The position numbers and the translations under genes are program-made. From Echinococcus granulosus (lineage: Eukaryota > Platyhelminthes > Cestoda > Cyclophyllidea > Taeniidae), in assembly GCF_000524195.1 (NCBI RefSeq), contig NW_020170445.1:133661-197660 (forward strand): a stretch of DNA of 64,000 bases, in the 5' to 3' direction. Below the pieces are notes generated by a model. That model did not search any database. It saw only the letters and a list, made by a program, of their open reading frames with translations, and was not told where the DNA came from. Numbering within the stretch: position 1 is the first letter of the stretch; the number at the start of each line of letters is the position of its first letter. This document shows, one piece after another, positions 26,261 to 38,100 of the stretch.

Positions 26261-27640
26261 CTATGCACAGGAACAGGTACACTTGTCACTGATTAGGTAC
26301 TTTTGAACTTGCCAAGAGCATCGATAACCGCTGGCCGTGACACTTAGCTTCTCGATCAACCGTCTTGCTCTTCGGGCCCGTTGTTCCTCCTGTTGTGCCG
26401 GATCCATGGGCATGGAAGCGTCGCGACGTCCCTTTCTTCTGCCCATACGATAGTACCTCCACATTGGAGATGTTTGTTGGGCATATGTCTGTCGCATCCG
26501 GCGTCTGGATCCAGGTTCTTGAAGGTGGTATCGTAAATTTATTGTCGGCTGATGGAGAGACCGAGTTTTCCTGCTCAACATAGATCCATCCGCTGACTCA
26601 GCTTGAGCTGCATCTTCACAATTCCAATTCAAAAGGCGTAGAACTCGAGACCCCGAAGGTTGGCATTTCATTCCTGGTGGCCAGGAGCACGAAGAACCAA
26701 GACGAGCTAGACAAACGCCCATGCGAATCCATCGAGGCCAGTAGAGTGATCCCAGGTCCTTCCAGATAAAGTCCATTTCGCAAGTGGCTTGTTCAATCAA
26801 CCAATTGCGAAATATCTGGATCTGGGTCTCTGGAAGCAAAAACTGTGCCCCCGTCTGATCTCGAAAGGTCATGTTTAATGCATTGGCTTTGCGAATAAGA
26901 TTACCATCAACGGAGTTTGCACCCGGAGGATGGGTTCCAGTATCTGAGAGCATTCCAGAAACTCCCCGTTGACGCAGTACGCGAGGTGGTTCCTCGGATG
27001 TCCAATATTTATCCTCCTTTCCACCTAGAAGACGCCATAGTCTGTGAATTTTGCGAGGAGATACGTCAGGATGCAGATGACTGACGATGTTAGGATTAAT
27101 GGGTTGTCCCATAACTCGCATCGATCGTGATGGAGACGAATCCACATCTAAATCTGATGTCCGGGAGGATGTAGGGGGCTCCTTTTTAGTCAGATGACCT
27201 AGAGATATGTGGTTCCGATTGGATAGAGATAATCCCATGCCTCCAGAAACAACTGTCTCACCTGATTTTGACATTAGCGTGGAAGAAGACGAGGAGGTGG
27301 GTGAGGAAGAGGAGGCGGATGTTAAAATAGGTCCAGAATGTGGTCTCCTCTGGTAGTATAGTGCTGCGAGACCACTTGAATGATCATTGGAGAGATTAAA
27401 GTTCGCGGAAACAACTGTAAGGGAGATAAGAGGGTAGAGGAGAAGCAGGAAAAACCGAAAGAATCCTGGACCCGTTTCACCAGTATGCATAGACATAATA
27501 GTGAAGGTGGTGGCGACGTTGATAGTAATGGCTACTGGAGCATAATTCTGACGCGTCTGAGTGACACGAATCTCCGAGTGGCGCTGACTGGCAGGTGATT
27601 GGTCGAGGCTGCCGATGTGTCTCGCATCCAAACTGACCAA
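26261..27640 (-). CDS. noggin-like secreted BMP antagonist with a large domain insertion
   Basis: Single exon, 459 codons from the first ATG. A signal peptide (FFRFFLLLLYPLISL) sits at residues 61-75, so translation more likely starts at Met49 (27496) or Met51. The C-terminal noggin domain begins around residue 280: WLIEQATC, IWKDLGSLYWPRWIRMGVC, CSWPPGMKC, LLNWNC, then YRCSWQVQKYLISDKCTCSC. All nine domain cysteines are present (287, 310, 318, 326, 341, 441, 454, 456, 458). Vertebrate noggin has about 7 residues between the fifth and sixth of these; here there are 99, rich in Arg with RRMR, RRKGRR and RARRARR clusters. Planarian noggin-like (nlg) proteins are known for an insertion in this domain. 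N-glycosylation sequons are NLS (82) and NMT (256). The long linker before the domain is Ser/Pro-rich. It presumably acts in dorsoventral BMP signalling. Confidence 0.92.
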   Translation of the reverse strand: MVSLDARHIGSLDQSPASQRHSEIRVTQTRQNYAPVAITINVATTFTIMSMHTGETGPGFFRFFLLLLYPLISLTVVSANFNLSNDHSSGLAALYYQRRPHSGPILTSASSSSPTSSSSSTLMSKSGETVVSGGMGLSLSNRNHISLGHLTKKEPPTSSRTSDLDVDSSPSRSMRVMGQPINPNIVSHLHPDVSPRKIHRLWRLLGGKEDKYWTSEEPPRVLRQRGVSGMLSDTGTHPPGANSVDGNLIRKANALNMTFRDQTGAQFLLPETQIQIFRNWLIEQATCEMDFIWKDLGSLYWPRWIRMGVCLARLGSSCSWPPGMKCQPSGSRVLRLLNWNCEDAAQAESADGSMLSRKTRSLHQPTINLRYHLQEPGSRRRMRQTYAQQTSPMWRYYRMGRRKGRRDASMPMDPAQQEEQRARRARRLIEKLSVTASGYRCSWQVQKYLISDKCTCSCA

Positions 27641-28580
27641 TCAGGTTGGGGCATTTGACCGCGCTGTTTGCTTTTGATTTATGAAACTTTGGATAATCTA
27701 ATTGGCCTCACTATTGTCTTGAAGAAAATGGAAGAAATTCCTTTTAGTTCGGTGATGTTGGGTTCACAAATCTTTAATTTTTGTTCCTTCTTGGCAGTTT
27801 GTAATAACTGGTCACACAAGCGGATGGGATTGGCTTGAGTAGCTAATGAGCCGATCATTCCACGAGGACGAGGGATGCTGTCAGGCTTAAACAGTGGGCA
27901 TTGGTGGTGTACTTCGGCCTCCTCCCTCTCTTCTCTTCCTCTTCTTTCTTCCTAGACCCAATCATCGAGGAATTACAAGAACCCAAAATTTATTTGACTG
28001 GCTTATTTTGAAGCACCTCAAAACGGAGTTCAAACAAAAAAGCCATCAAAGGGGAACCCTGATGGATGATTTCTAAAATTTCTCTCAAAATTTGATGCTA
28101 ATACCTTGATCAAAAAACACCTAAACTAGCAGTTCTTCCAAATTTATGCAGCTAATTTGTTTATCTTTTCCTATTATTTTCCTTAACTTTTTTAAGTTGG
28201 TCAGTCATTTAATAACTACATAGAAAGTTTTCCCATTAGTCAGCCAATCCAATATAAGTTAACTTTTTTTAGAAATGCGCTTATTTCTACTGCAGAAAGC
28301 TGTAGCTGGATTTGCAAAATATTTTAATTAAACTAGTTACCTAATGGTTTTGAACACACTTTGCCTAAAATGACCACCCAGTAGTTTCTTTTGTGTTCGG
28401 TGGGAGGATGAATTCTTATTTTCTACCTCAAAAAAGATACCACTAAATGGGAGGAATAAGCGATGGCAAGTGGCAGGGTCGGCGTTTGTTACGTGACTAA
28501 TAGGTAGTCTTTGTATTCCCCTAATGTTGAGTGTTTATGTTTCGGGTAGAAATTTCCTCGCAATCGAAGGAGCCATGGTT

Positions 28581-28600
28581 TGTGTGTGTGTGTGTGTGTG
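28581..28600 (+). repeat. TG dinucleotide microsatellite
   Basis: Ten perfect TG units. Confidence 0.95.
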
Positions 28601-29907
28601 TCTCAAAAGCTGACGTCCACTTCTGTCGGTGTGGGGACTAAGTTCTGTGTCTCGAAGTGTCAGGAGGGAGTAGTGTGTTAAAAAGACCAAAAGTGGCAAA
28701 AATGGTGCACGCTAAACACCACCGGTAGGCCAGTAAGCATGAGGAATGAAGAAAAATTATCGGCAAACCTTGTGGAATAGGTGAGGAAGTATTGCAGGAC
28801 CTGGAGGTGAAGACAATGGCCTCTAATGCACCTCCATGCATTTACGCACAGTAAAATGTGTGATTCCCCTTTGCTGTCGGAGAAGCACCAGCACTCTCCC
28901 TTAAAATCAATCAATTATCCATTTACCGACTACTTATCCCCTTTGTCTTGTGACAAATAACCGAGCAGAACGCCATTCTTAAGGTTGAAATTGGATAAAT
29001 GGGTAGAGCGTTAACAGCATATGAGAAATATCCACCTCTTCAGACGGTTGGGATTCGTCACTTTGTTATCACAGGGGAGTTGGCGAGGTGAAATCTAGCT
29101 TTCTTCATATCTAGTCAATAATATGAACATCATCATGACATCAAATTGCCTAACATATGCAAATCAGCTGCCCATCAATTGTCAAAAGTATTTTATCGGT
29201 ACCACGCAAAATCTGGCCAAACGATAAATCCCCTTCAACTAGACGGAATTGATGGATGTATGGATAGAGTTGATTGCGGAATGGAAAGACATCTCCAAGT
29301 TTAGATTCAAATTGATGGAGGGACCGAATCAAGTTGGATAGATGCATTTGATATAATACCATGCCGGTGATTTCCAGGGCGTGGGATTTAACTGCTCCAC
29401 CGAACCTCCACTCTCGAAAATACTGTACGTACTCACAGATTTACCATCGAGTCCACTTGGCGCTTGTCATTTTTTACCCAACCCAGCAGTTGTTAAATGT
29501 TCCCCTATTTCAAATGTAAAGAACCTATCATATCTTTAATCAAAACGACTTATTTGATCGACTCTTTGCAGCGAGTACGAAGCGCCTCTTCGCTGACTTC
29601 TATATAGCGCCCCCACTTTTCCGCCGATAAGTAGTCCACGACGAACTTTAGCATGACCTCAGCCTACTCACGCCATGCCTCTTCTTCAACTCGACACTTA
29701 CAGAAGATAAAAAGAGACACTGAATTTTTGTGCCTTCTTTATTAGCGATAAAGTGCAACAAACTTTTGCAATCTTCCCCATAATTCATTACCACCAGTAT
29801 CGATGCTATGTAGCCCTGTGCTCCTTTCTTTCCTTCAAACGGTTGCTTCACTCTCACCGACCAACTCGACCGAGCCACCAATTTCGCAATAAATTCGCGG
29901 CCTTCTT

Positions 29908-30095
29908 TGTTTGTGTGTGCGTGCGTACGTGCGTGCGTGCACCCTCTTGTGTACTTTGAATGAGTACAAGTTGTTAAGCCCCTGACTGCTTTCTTGCTGC
30001 CATTCTACTCGTTTACTCGAGTGCGTACGTGAGTGCGAGCAAGCGTGCGGGCTCTCGTGTTAACGTGCACTCGTGCGTTCGTGCGTGCGTGCGAG
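29908..30095 (+). repeat. two GTGC/GTGCG-rich tracts
   Basis: Tracts at about 29908-29942 and 30016-30095 are built from GTGCGTGC-type units with interspersed GTAC and GAGC. Alternating purine-pyrimidine sequence dominates. The segment between them is not repetitive. Confidence 0.85.
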
Positions 30096-30508
30096 CTTTT
30101 GTCGTGCCTCTTGGCGAGAGCGCAGCGGTGTTGTTCACTGCATCGTGCTTTGGATCTCGACCAAATGCAAAAAAAGGCCCACGCGGTGATTTAAGGCCAA
30201 CTTGTGTTGCGCCTAAACGCCACTCACCCAATGCATTGGCTATCGATTTTCGCTTGGACCCAATCATAAAATCGATATTTGGGTAGCATGAGATGCGTGA
30301 GCAGTAAACACCTAGTGAAGGGGACTTGAAAATCGATAATAAGGGAGAGCAGTTGTCAAAATCAAATAATTAACTTATTTGTAGTAGTTTTAAAAAAAAA
30401 AGTTAGTAAATCCACTTATAATAGATGAGATGGAGTCTTTCCAAAAATAAGTGTATATTTTAGAGTAAAGATTGCGGCCTGAAAGGGCGGGTGGATGGAG
30501 AGTCGAAA

Positions 30509-30589
30509 AATGAATCACATCCATAAATCATTAACTTTATTGTGTGAACGATGCTCAGCCCTATGGATGTGAACAAAATGTGATTCATT
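30509..30589. repeat. nested inverted repeats
   Basis: AATGAATCACAT (30509-30520) is perfectly complementary to ATGTGATTCATT (30578-30589). The overlapping TCACATCCATA (30515-30525) is perfectly complementary to TATGGATGTGA (30562-30572). The two stems share bases and so are mutually exclusive. Confidence 0.8.
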
Positions 30590-31239
30590 TATTGGCTGTG
30601 TGTTTACTCAGGTGAATGGAGATTGATTGGTGTAGGGGTATGCGTATCCAAGACATTCACCTCTCTGCTAAGCCTATATATTTATGCTTTTAAAATTTAG
30701 CTGATTGTCTTCTTAAAGAAAAAGTTGGTTTCATCACACCAAAAAAGGGAGTTGAAAGTATTTAGCAACATTTGGCATTCCTTCTTATTGCGTGACACTC
30801 AAAGGGGACAATTTTATAGCTAACGTCTTCTGAAGGTAGGCATTAATCTTTCTAATGATCTTAAGGCAATAAGCAGCCGGTGAAAGTCCACATTCTCGAG
30901 CTACAGGCATGCAAACAAATGGACGCTTTTGGTAGCTTGAGAAACTAGCTTCACAAGACAATAAAAGGTAGCAGTAGGAACAATCGGCTCCAGTCATGCA
31001 TCGGTAGCCATAACAGAGTGAAGACTCTACAGCTGAATTACATGGTTATAAAAATATTTTAGGCTTATTTATATAAACGTTTTCTGCCTCTGTGTTTCAA
31101 CAGCAGAGGTAACTGTTAATAAACCTTAGTTGTTTAAAAAAACCGTTGTTTAGATACTGACATTGTGCATGCAGAAAAACTTGAGGCTGTCGGAAAGCCC
31201 GGGATGGACAAATTCAACACCCACAATTTTTTGTTATTC

Positions 31240-32740
31240 TTCTGTCATAGCAAAGTTGTCAGTCGGTCAACTTTTTAGCATCACTTTTGTCCACCTGTAA
31301 ATGATGCCTGTGTGCAGGGAGAGAATGCTGCCTTCATACCTAGGGAACATACCAACTGAAGATGAATTTGTCCCCTCCACCCTGCCTCTCCAGCAGGCAA
31401 ACACGGAAAGAAAGCTGCATCTTCTGCGTTGGTATAGCTTACCTAAAAGAGATGCGAAGAGTTTACACCATGTTGACATGTTTTGTTACAAATTGAAATA
31501 GAAAAGGGAGATTTAAGTTAAGTGAATACCTGTTGGAAAAACAAGTCCGCAGAAAAAGTGTATATCAGCTATTTGGCAGGAAGAAGGCAGCTTGATGTGA
31601 TGCACAGGCAACTCCACGTGCTTTTCTGCTTTTATCGATGGGAAGCCCGACGGAATCCGTGCAGATTAACAACCATCAATGAGGTTGAGAGTCCTCTTAG
31701 AGCTAGCAAAATTCTCTGCTGACTCCAATTTTTGAGAACATTTCTTTTATGGGGGAGATTAATCATACAGGCGGGAGCTTAAAACAGGATGAGAGGGTAG
31801 GAGAGGGAGAGATGTCTGCTTTAATTATGCATGGTAGATTGCCACACTGGCGCCTCCCAGGCTTTCAACTACTGCGACATTTGTGACCGCTTGGTGGGGT
31901 ATACTCGACACATCTTCTGCACACCGGACCAAGAGTATGACCACTTCAGCTGGCATAAAAAACCATTTTGATATAAAATTTCCCATTTTGTTTCGATCAT
32001 CGCCTTCCAACAAGAACTTCTTGAAGTTCTGTGACCGTTAAAATGCATGAATGTATTCTAATGCAGAAATGCACTTCAACCTATCGCTATAGTATTTCTT
32101 ATCGCACTGTTTACTAGGCCTTCCTCTTCCTCCTTTCCCCCTCCCCTTCCTCGTCAATGTAAATCTCAGTCCATAAATTCGAAGTCGCATTTGATAAAGA
32201 CGATCCGTATGGTATGCTATATGAGTCGATTTTAATTTGGTACATTACCAAAGCAACCTCAGTCACCCCTTTCTCCTCCTCTCCTCTACACTTTCTTCAA
32301 AAAGAACAAAAAATGGCTTTTTTGTGAGCATACACGAAAGTTACGAGACCGCTTTTAGGTGCCTGCAAAATTTGTACACTTTTCCGATCTCTTCATTGGA
32401 GCTTTAGGGTTCAAATTGTAGAGTCTTGCACATAGTTCCATAAGTTGGTGTTCCCTACTGCCCACCTGTCATTTTGAACCATCATGCATCGGGTGTCGGT
32501 TGATCCGGTTAAGCCAGTTGAACCGGTTGAACTTGGTGAGGGATGTTCTTGTTCATTCTTGTGATGCTCCACATTCAAGGTGTAGAAGTTGCTTGTCAAC
32601 GCTTGCCCAAACATAGTTTTGACCATTTGGATTGGATCTGGTGACAATACCTCAGTTTGGTGAGTCGTGTCGTGAGGACCGACGTGTCACTGAGCCTTAG
32701 GTGTCCGGCGCTTGACGTGAATGACAATATAACTGGGTTA
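31240..32740 (+). repeat. dispersed repeat copy 2 (forward orientation)
   Basis: Collinear with the reverse complement of 17890-19290 over roughly 1.4 kb, with the same spacing between shared blocks. Reading frames that are open in copy 1 are interrupted here by stops and single-base gaps. I see no terminal repeats or transposase, so the element type is unknown. Confidence 0.6.
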
Positions 32741-34829
32741 TGCTACTGAGGAACTTAGTGACACATGTCATCCACAAACCCATGGAAGCCAGTAAGCTTC
32801 ACAGACTGACGGCCTTGTGATAAAAAGTAGTTTTCATTATTCTACATGCCAGTGGCGTTAAGTATCGTCCTGCCTCATTCGCACCTCATCCTCGTTCCTC
32901 CACAATTCGTCCGATGTAAGCCTTTCCTGAAGCTGAAATCTTTTTCGAACAGGTTATGTGCTGCTTTACAGAAATGAGGAAGGATAGTTATGGTGTTTGA
33001 AGTTTTCCATCTGAGTTGTAGCCACCCAATAATTAATAGGGGCGTTGTCAGGCGTACACACCTCGAGGTAATATTTTTATATACCTGTGAATGGATTTGA
33101 AAAGGTGGGTGTGGTGCAGAAGCTTGTCTTAGATAGTATAAGCAAAGTTGTATTTCCCTTTTTTTCTTGAGCACGCAATTTAATACCCGCTTCAGTCTTC
33201 TAATACTCGACAATCAACCGCATGAAATGAACTACCGTCGTTCGGATCCTGCACATGAATTTAGAGTTGGGCTTTCTCGGGCCCTCTGTTGTGGGTCCTT
33301 GTGATTTCAGCCATTATTTCATAACGCCTACTGCATCTTAATTGGCGGAGGTAAACAGTTCAAAACTTGCCAACTCCTAGGCTCGATTGCTGGACATTGA
33401 AAAAGCAGAAAATGAGCCAAATTTGCAACCAAAAATGCAGCCCAGTCTTTCTTTTGGCCACTGTGTTGGCCCAATTACCGGTAAACCACGAAAAACACCT
33501 CAGTTTAAGTTAGAAACGCAATAAGAGAGGGCGAAACGGGGAGGGTGGTGGCCTAGGTTTCACCAACGCGGTAGGTGAATCATGAATGGATGCATCCCAG
33601 GGACGAAAAATCACCCTCACAATGAGTGACACGCGAACAACTGTTGGCGTGCCGGAAGTAGAGGACAGGGCGCTGAGGGAGGCGAGCGGAGCGGCAGGAG
33701 GGCGGCAGCGGCAAAATTTTATGCCCAATACTGCCGTTTGTCCGTTCCCCTTTTGCACGCGTCAGTGTTTTTCTACGAATGTGGGGTTTTCAAAGGCGAC
33801 TGTTAAACGTCGTCGCCCAATTAGTAGGGAGAAACCCTGGCTGTCCTGAGCTGGACAAATATTAGCTACAGAAATAAAACTCTTGTCTTCTTGATCTTCC
33901 ACTTCCTAAAGGCAAAAGAAAATGATGAAGGGAAGCGACGATGCCTTTTGATGGTTGCAAGGAAGGAGAAAAACCAAAACTTGGCAACAGTGGTTTAGCA
34001 TTGGGGGAAAAAGGACCGGAAATAGAAAGACGTTTCGGTGGTGCGGCTACTAATTGATTTTGCCTTCAGGCAAAAGCTCCTGTCAAAAGCGATTGATGGA
34101 GAAAGGGTATTTTGTGAAGAACACAGGTTTTTTGAACTACATGGGAGAGAATAGCGGCGAAGGCGATTGTGCATTAGTAAGTTGCCGAGGTGCTCCTTGT
34201 ATGCAGTTTGCTGCAAACCCTCATTTATCAACAAAATATTAGTCTGACAAACTGAAGGAACGTGATTTGAGCCCGTCTGGCGCAATGAGGGGCGAAGAAG
34301 TTGCCTTTCAAAGTTGTGTAAGTCTCCCTGCCAATTTTAGTACTTCCTGCTTGAAGCAGACGAAATAAGAATGCTCACCATCCAGAAATGGGTAATGCAT
34401 CACCTTAAAGAATACGGCTGACGTGGGCCACCACCTGGATTAAGGGGTCCCAAGAGCGGTACAAAATGTGTTTCCTGACGTGTCAACTGGGAGGAGAGAA
34501 AAGCATAAGAAATGCCACAGACTACACATTTATGAATTCCCTGTTTATTATTAGCTTCGTCGCTTCACCTCCTCGACTGGTAGACTTGCACTTTGTTGGT
34601 CACCTTGGGAAGGCTTGAAATTAGCCGCGGGAATTTTTTTGTATTGAATATTAATTTTGACACATCTTAAGTGGTGCTCGGTCCTAAAAATGACAAAGAG
34701 GGATTAAATCAGGACGAACTTATGCCGAGTCTCTGCATGACACGCGATTGGTGTACAAAAATCACCCGCTGCAGAGTATTTTCTAGTCTTACACAATACT
34801 AAGTCAGCGAATCGCCCACGATTAGGTCA
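32741..34829. other. spacer between repeat copies
   Basis: No recognised gene. A GC-richer patch at about 33650-33715 (GAGGCGAGCGGAGCGGC-like) interrupts AT-rich sequence. The dispersed repeat may extend a little into either end. Confidence 0.35.
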
Positions 34830-35110
34830 CAAGCAGAGAAGGTGCCACATGAATCCCCTTAAAATTCTTTGTCGAGGAGAATCTTCTTATTATGGAAAAG
34901 TATTGTCGGGAACCATTTGCCTTTATCCCCCTTGGAAGTGATGCTGAGGATATGACAAGGGGTAAGAAATAGATGGATGACGGCTTTAATTATGCATGGT
35001 AAAACTCTGCACTGGCGACTCCCAAACCCTTCTAATAGCCACTTCTGGACGCTATATTTGCCTCTAACAAGAGTATGACCGCTTTTACTGACACCTCCGG
35101 AAATAATCCC
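34830..35110 (+). repeat. dispersed repeat copy 3 (partial)
   Basis: Shares with copies 1 and 2 the blocks CAAGCAG-AGGTGC (about 34830), CTTTAATTATGCATGGTA (34985 on), GCACTGGCG-CTCCCA and AAGAGTATGACC. It lacks about 40 nt present in copy 2 (the GTGACCGCTTGG segment). Its outer limits are uncertain. Confidence 0.5.
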
Positions 35111-38100
35111 TTCAACTAATAATTTTTTTTAAGGGGGGGGAGGAAAGAAAAGTTGTAAAGAAGAGAAATTTCTTGTGCGGATTCCTTAGTAGAGGTGACT
35201 TGCCTTACTTTCAAGTGCCAAGAAGTCTTAAGAAACTTGAACTGGCTATTTTCCACCAGTGAATCTATACACCATCTGTAATTCACATAAAAACGGCAAA
35301 TTACTTAATGTTCCCTAAGGGCTTGCAATAAACTTTGATTCATGTCAAGGTAAGGTAGGAAAAGTTGTGGGAGAATGGAGCTGAACGGTGAAACACTGCC
35401 ACCATAGGGAGAGAACAAGGGTAGGGGAAAATTGTCACTTATTCGTTGCTGATGGTTAGCTGAATCATTCATTTGTATGCAATGGCAGCAAAAGCAAATA
35501 AACAAATGGAAAGAGACTTTTCTGTTCATTTGATAAGTACATATCCTGTGGCTTTATGGCCTTCTTATTCATTGTAAGATGTGCGTTTATTGGTTGATAA
35601 ATTAGTTGTCATAATATAAAGTCTCTTTTTTTCTAGATCTGGATAAGTTGGACCCAATTGTGACCGAAAAATGGTGATACATGTTGGACATTTTTTAATG
35701 TCTTGCCCCAACAAGAATCGACTGTTTGATACCCCTCCTAGGGGCGATTGGAACTTCAGAGCTTCAATGCAAAAGAGACAAAAAGGCGGCCAAACTGCAT
35801 CGTTCTCGAGTTCTGCCATGAGGGGAGAACTGGACAGTGAACTAGACGAAGTCATTAGTATGGGCTGCAAATCTGGTATCTCTTCATCTATCATTAACCA
35901 AAAGGATGAATAAAGAATGAACCTCAAAGGCATTAGCAAGGTTTGGTTCCCTAAGTCTTCTCCCCACAGAAAAAAAAGAACCCTTAAATGATCCTCTTTT
36001 CCTCGACTACTGGTGAAGTAATTGAGATGCTACGAGAGAGAAATTATCGAGAGGAGAGAAAGGAAACCCATCTTTGGTGATATTTTGTGAAGCTTTAGGG
36101 AATGCAGAATGACAAGAAGGTTCTGCGCCGATAAAAAAGAAAAGGAAAAAGAAAAAACATAGAGACGATTATTTGGCTGGGTTTCTGTTCTTTTACAAGC
36201 CCCTAAAATGATCGGGTAAGTTTTTAAATAAGTTTTTATCCACGCTTTTACTTCTCCGAGGCTTATCTGACGTTTTAGAAAAGGTGGTTTACATGAAAAC
36301 TTTGTAAAGGGTTTTGTATTTACGACTGAATTGTCTTCCAGATTGGGTAGACCTCCCTTTAGCAAATACATGTCTTCTGCTGAAAACAGAATTAATGTCG
36401 AGATTGGCGACATTTAAGACAAATTTTACTTCTAGTTAATTCTAATTGTCTTTATGTCAATTCTCCCTTCTAAATATCTGAAAATAAAATAGGTTTTTCC
36501 TGAAATTCTCTTGATCAGCTAGTAGTCTGCCGCCTCTGCTGTATACTGGTAAATAGTATGTTCTCTCATGCTATTTTGACTCATTGCGACCTCAGAGAAG
36601 ACTCGTAGCTGCTGTAGGTCTCACTGCCGGCATCGATGTAATATTTTAGCACTTATTCTCTTCCACCTTCACTTTTAGACCCCTGCATTAAAGCATTTGG
36701 TTAGGAGACATCTTTATCTCCTAATGTAAAAGAAGTTGACAAGTAGTTTAAGTTTTATGGGAGGGAGAGTCAGGGTTTGTCATGTTCTCCTTGATGAGTT
36801 AAAAGACGATGGCCCCCTTATCACCTTAGGTCATCTCGGAGGGCGTAATATGCAGACCTATCGTCAATCTAACAAAGAACTAGACCTGAACTATCTGCCA
36901 CCGATCAGGAGGTCGAGAAACGGCTTGTTTTTTTAAGTGTCTGCTTCACACAGCACGTCCTATCGTTCTTTCCACATGTGGAATAGCGCCTCTTCTTTTA
37001 TCCAGCGTTGTAGCAGAGTGGCTTTCCCTCACATTACTATCAGAAATCAAAGGCGTGAAAGCGATTATTCAAAGACGGTGATAAAAACACCACCACAGTA
37101 GTTGTAAGTGATTTGGTCAGGGGAGGGAATAATTTCAATTAATTATAATGGAACGATGAAAAATGCCCACCTTTGACTTCTTCCGGTTAATCAAAGGGGC
37201 AAAGAAATATTTTTCCTCAAATTCTCTATTTCTTTACGTGGTGCGGACTGGTTTAATTGAATTGTACATCGATTAGCATCCGCTAAGCGTGGATTAGCAA
37301 TACTCTCCAATCATATTTGTCAACGGCTTCTCGACGAAAATTATGATTTGTTAACTTTGCAACGCTGATAGTACGATAAGTAGTGTATTCTGAGGTCGCG
37401 GCAACTTTAAAATAGGCGCTTTTGCAATTTTATCGACCTATACTTATGTCAGCTGATCGAATACGACGGCGTGTTAATAATCGATATCTCGTCAGCTGGG
37501 CTTCTAAAAAATCAATACATCGCGGTAAACAGCTGATTTGACTGCAGCAACCATTAAACGCCGATTTGCGTGTGCGCAGCATCTCATTTTTTGGATAAAA
37601 AGGGAATTTCGTAAAAATTTTTCCCCTAAAGTAGGTAATACGATAGCGTTACGCGCGTCAGCAGAATGTGCTACTAATGTGCGGAAATTTGACGGCACAA
37701 TATTAAAGAAATGAAGAAAAAAACTAAAAAAGGGGAACTAATTGGAAGGATGTGAAAGGGGTACAGATGCCAATCCTGCACCTTAAACACGACTGCCCCA
37801 ATGGGACGTATTGCTAAGGAGGAAATAGAAAAGAAATTACTTTTACGAATTGAGAATGTATAGACCCTGTGTTTGAATAGATGAACAATGACACTATTTC
37901 TACAGCCCGGTGGATTCACATTCAAACGATTTTTGAAATCAAGCATATATTAAGACATTTCTGGTCAGAAACAGATGATATGCTGTCAGTAGTCAGGCTT
38001 GTCAAGAGGGCGACCTATTTGACAATGAATGTTGGTCTTCCGAGGAAGAGGAGGAAAAAAAAAGGCAGTCATTGCATTTGGTGAGAAAATCCGCGAATCT

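Larger units (their letters stand above)
27641..31239. other. spacer upstream of the noggin-like gene; simple repeats only
   Basis: I find no coding exon. It contains a TG microsatellite, two GTGC-rich tracts and a nested inverted repeat, each listed separately. The noggin-like promoter should be just above 27640, but no core motif stands out. Confidence 0.4.

Noticed and set aside
27497..27640. Noggin-like start at the first ATG (27640)
   Set aside because: It would bury the signal peptide 60 residues inside the protein; Met49 or Met51 is the more likely start, though the longer frame is kept in the feature span.
35565..35939. Minus-strand 124-codon frame with two CxxC pairs (FCLFC, KCPTC)
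   Set aside because: It looks zinc-finger-like but has no family match, no splice partners and Ser runs typical of chance frames.
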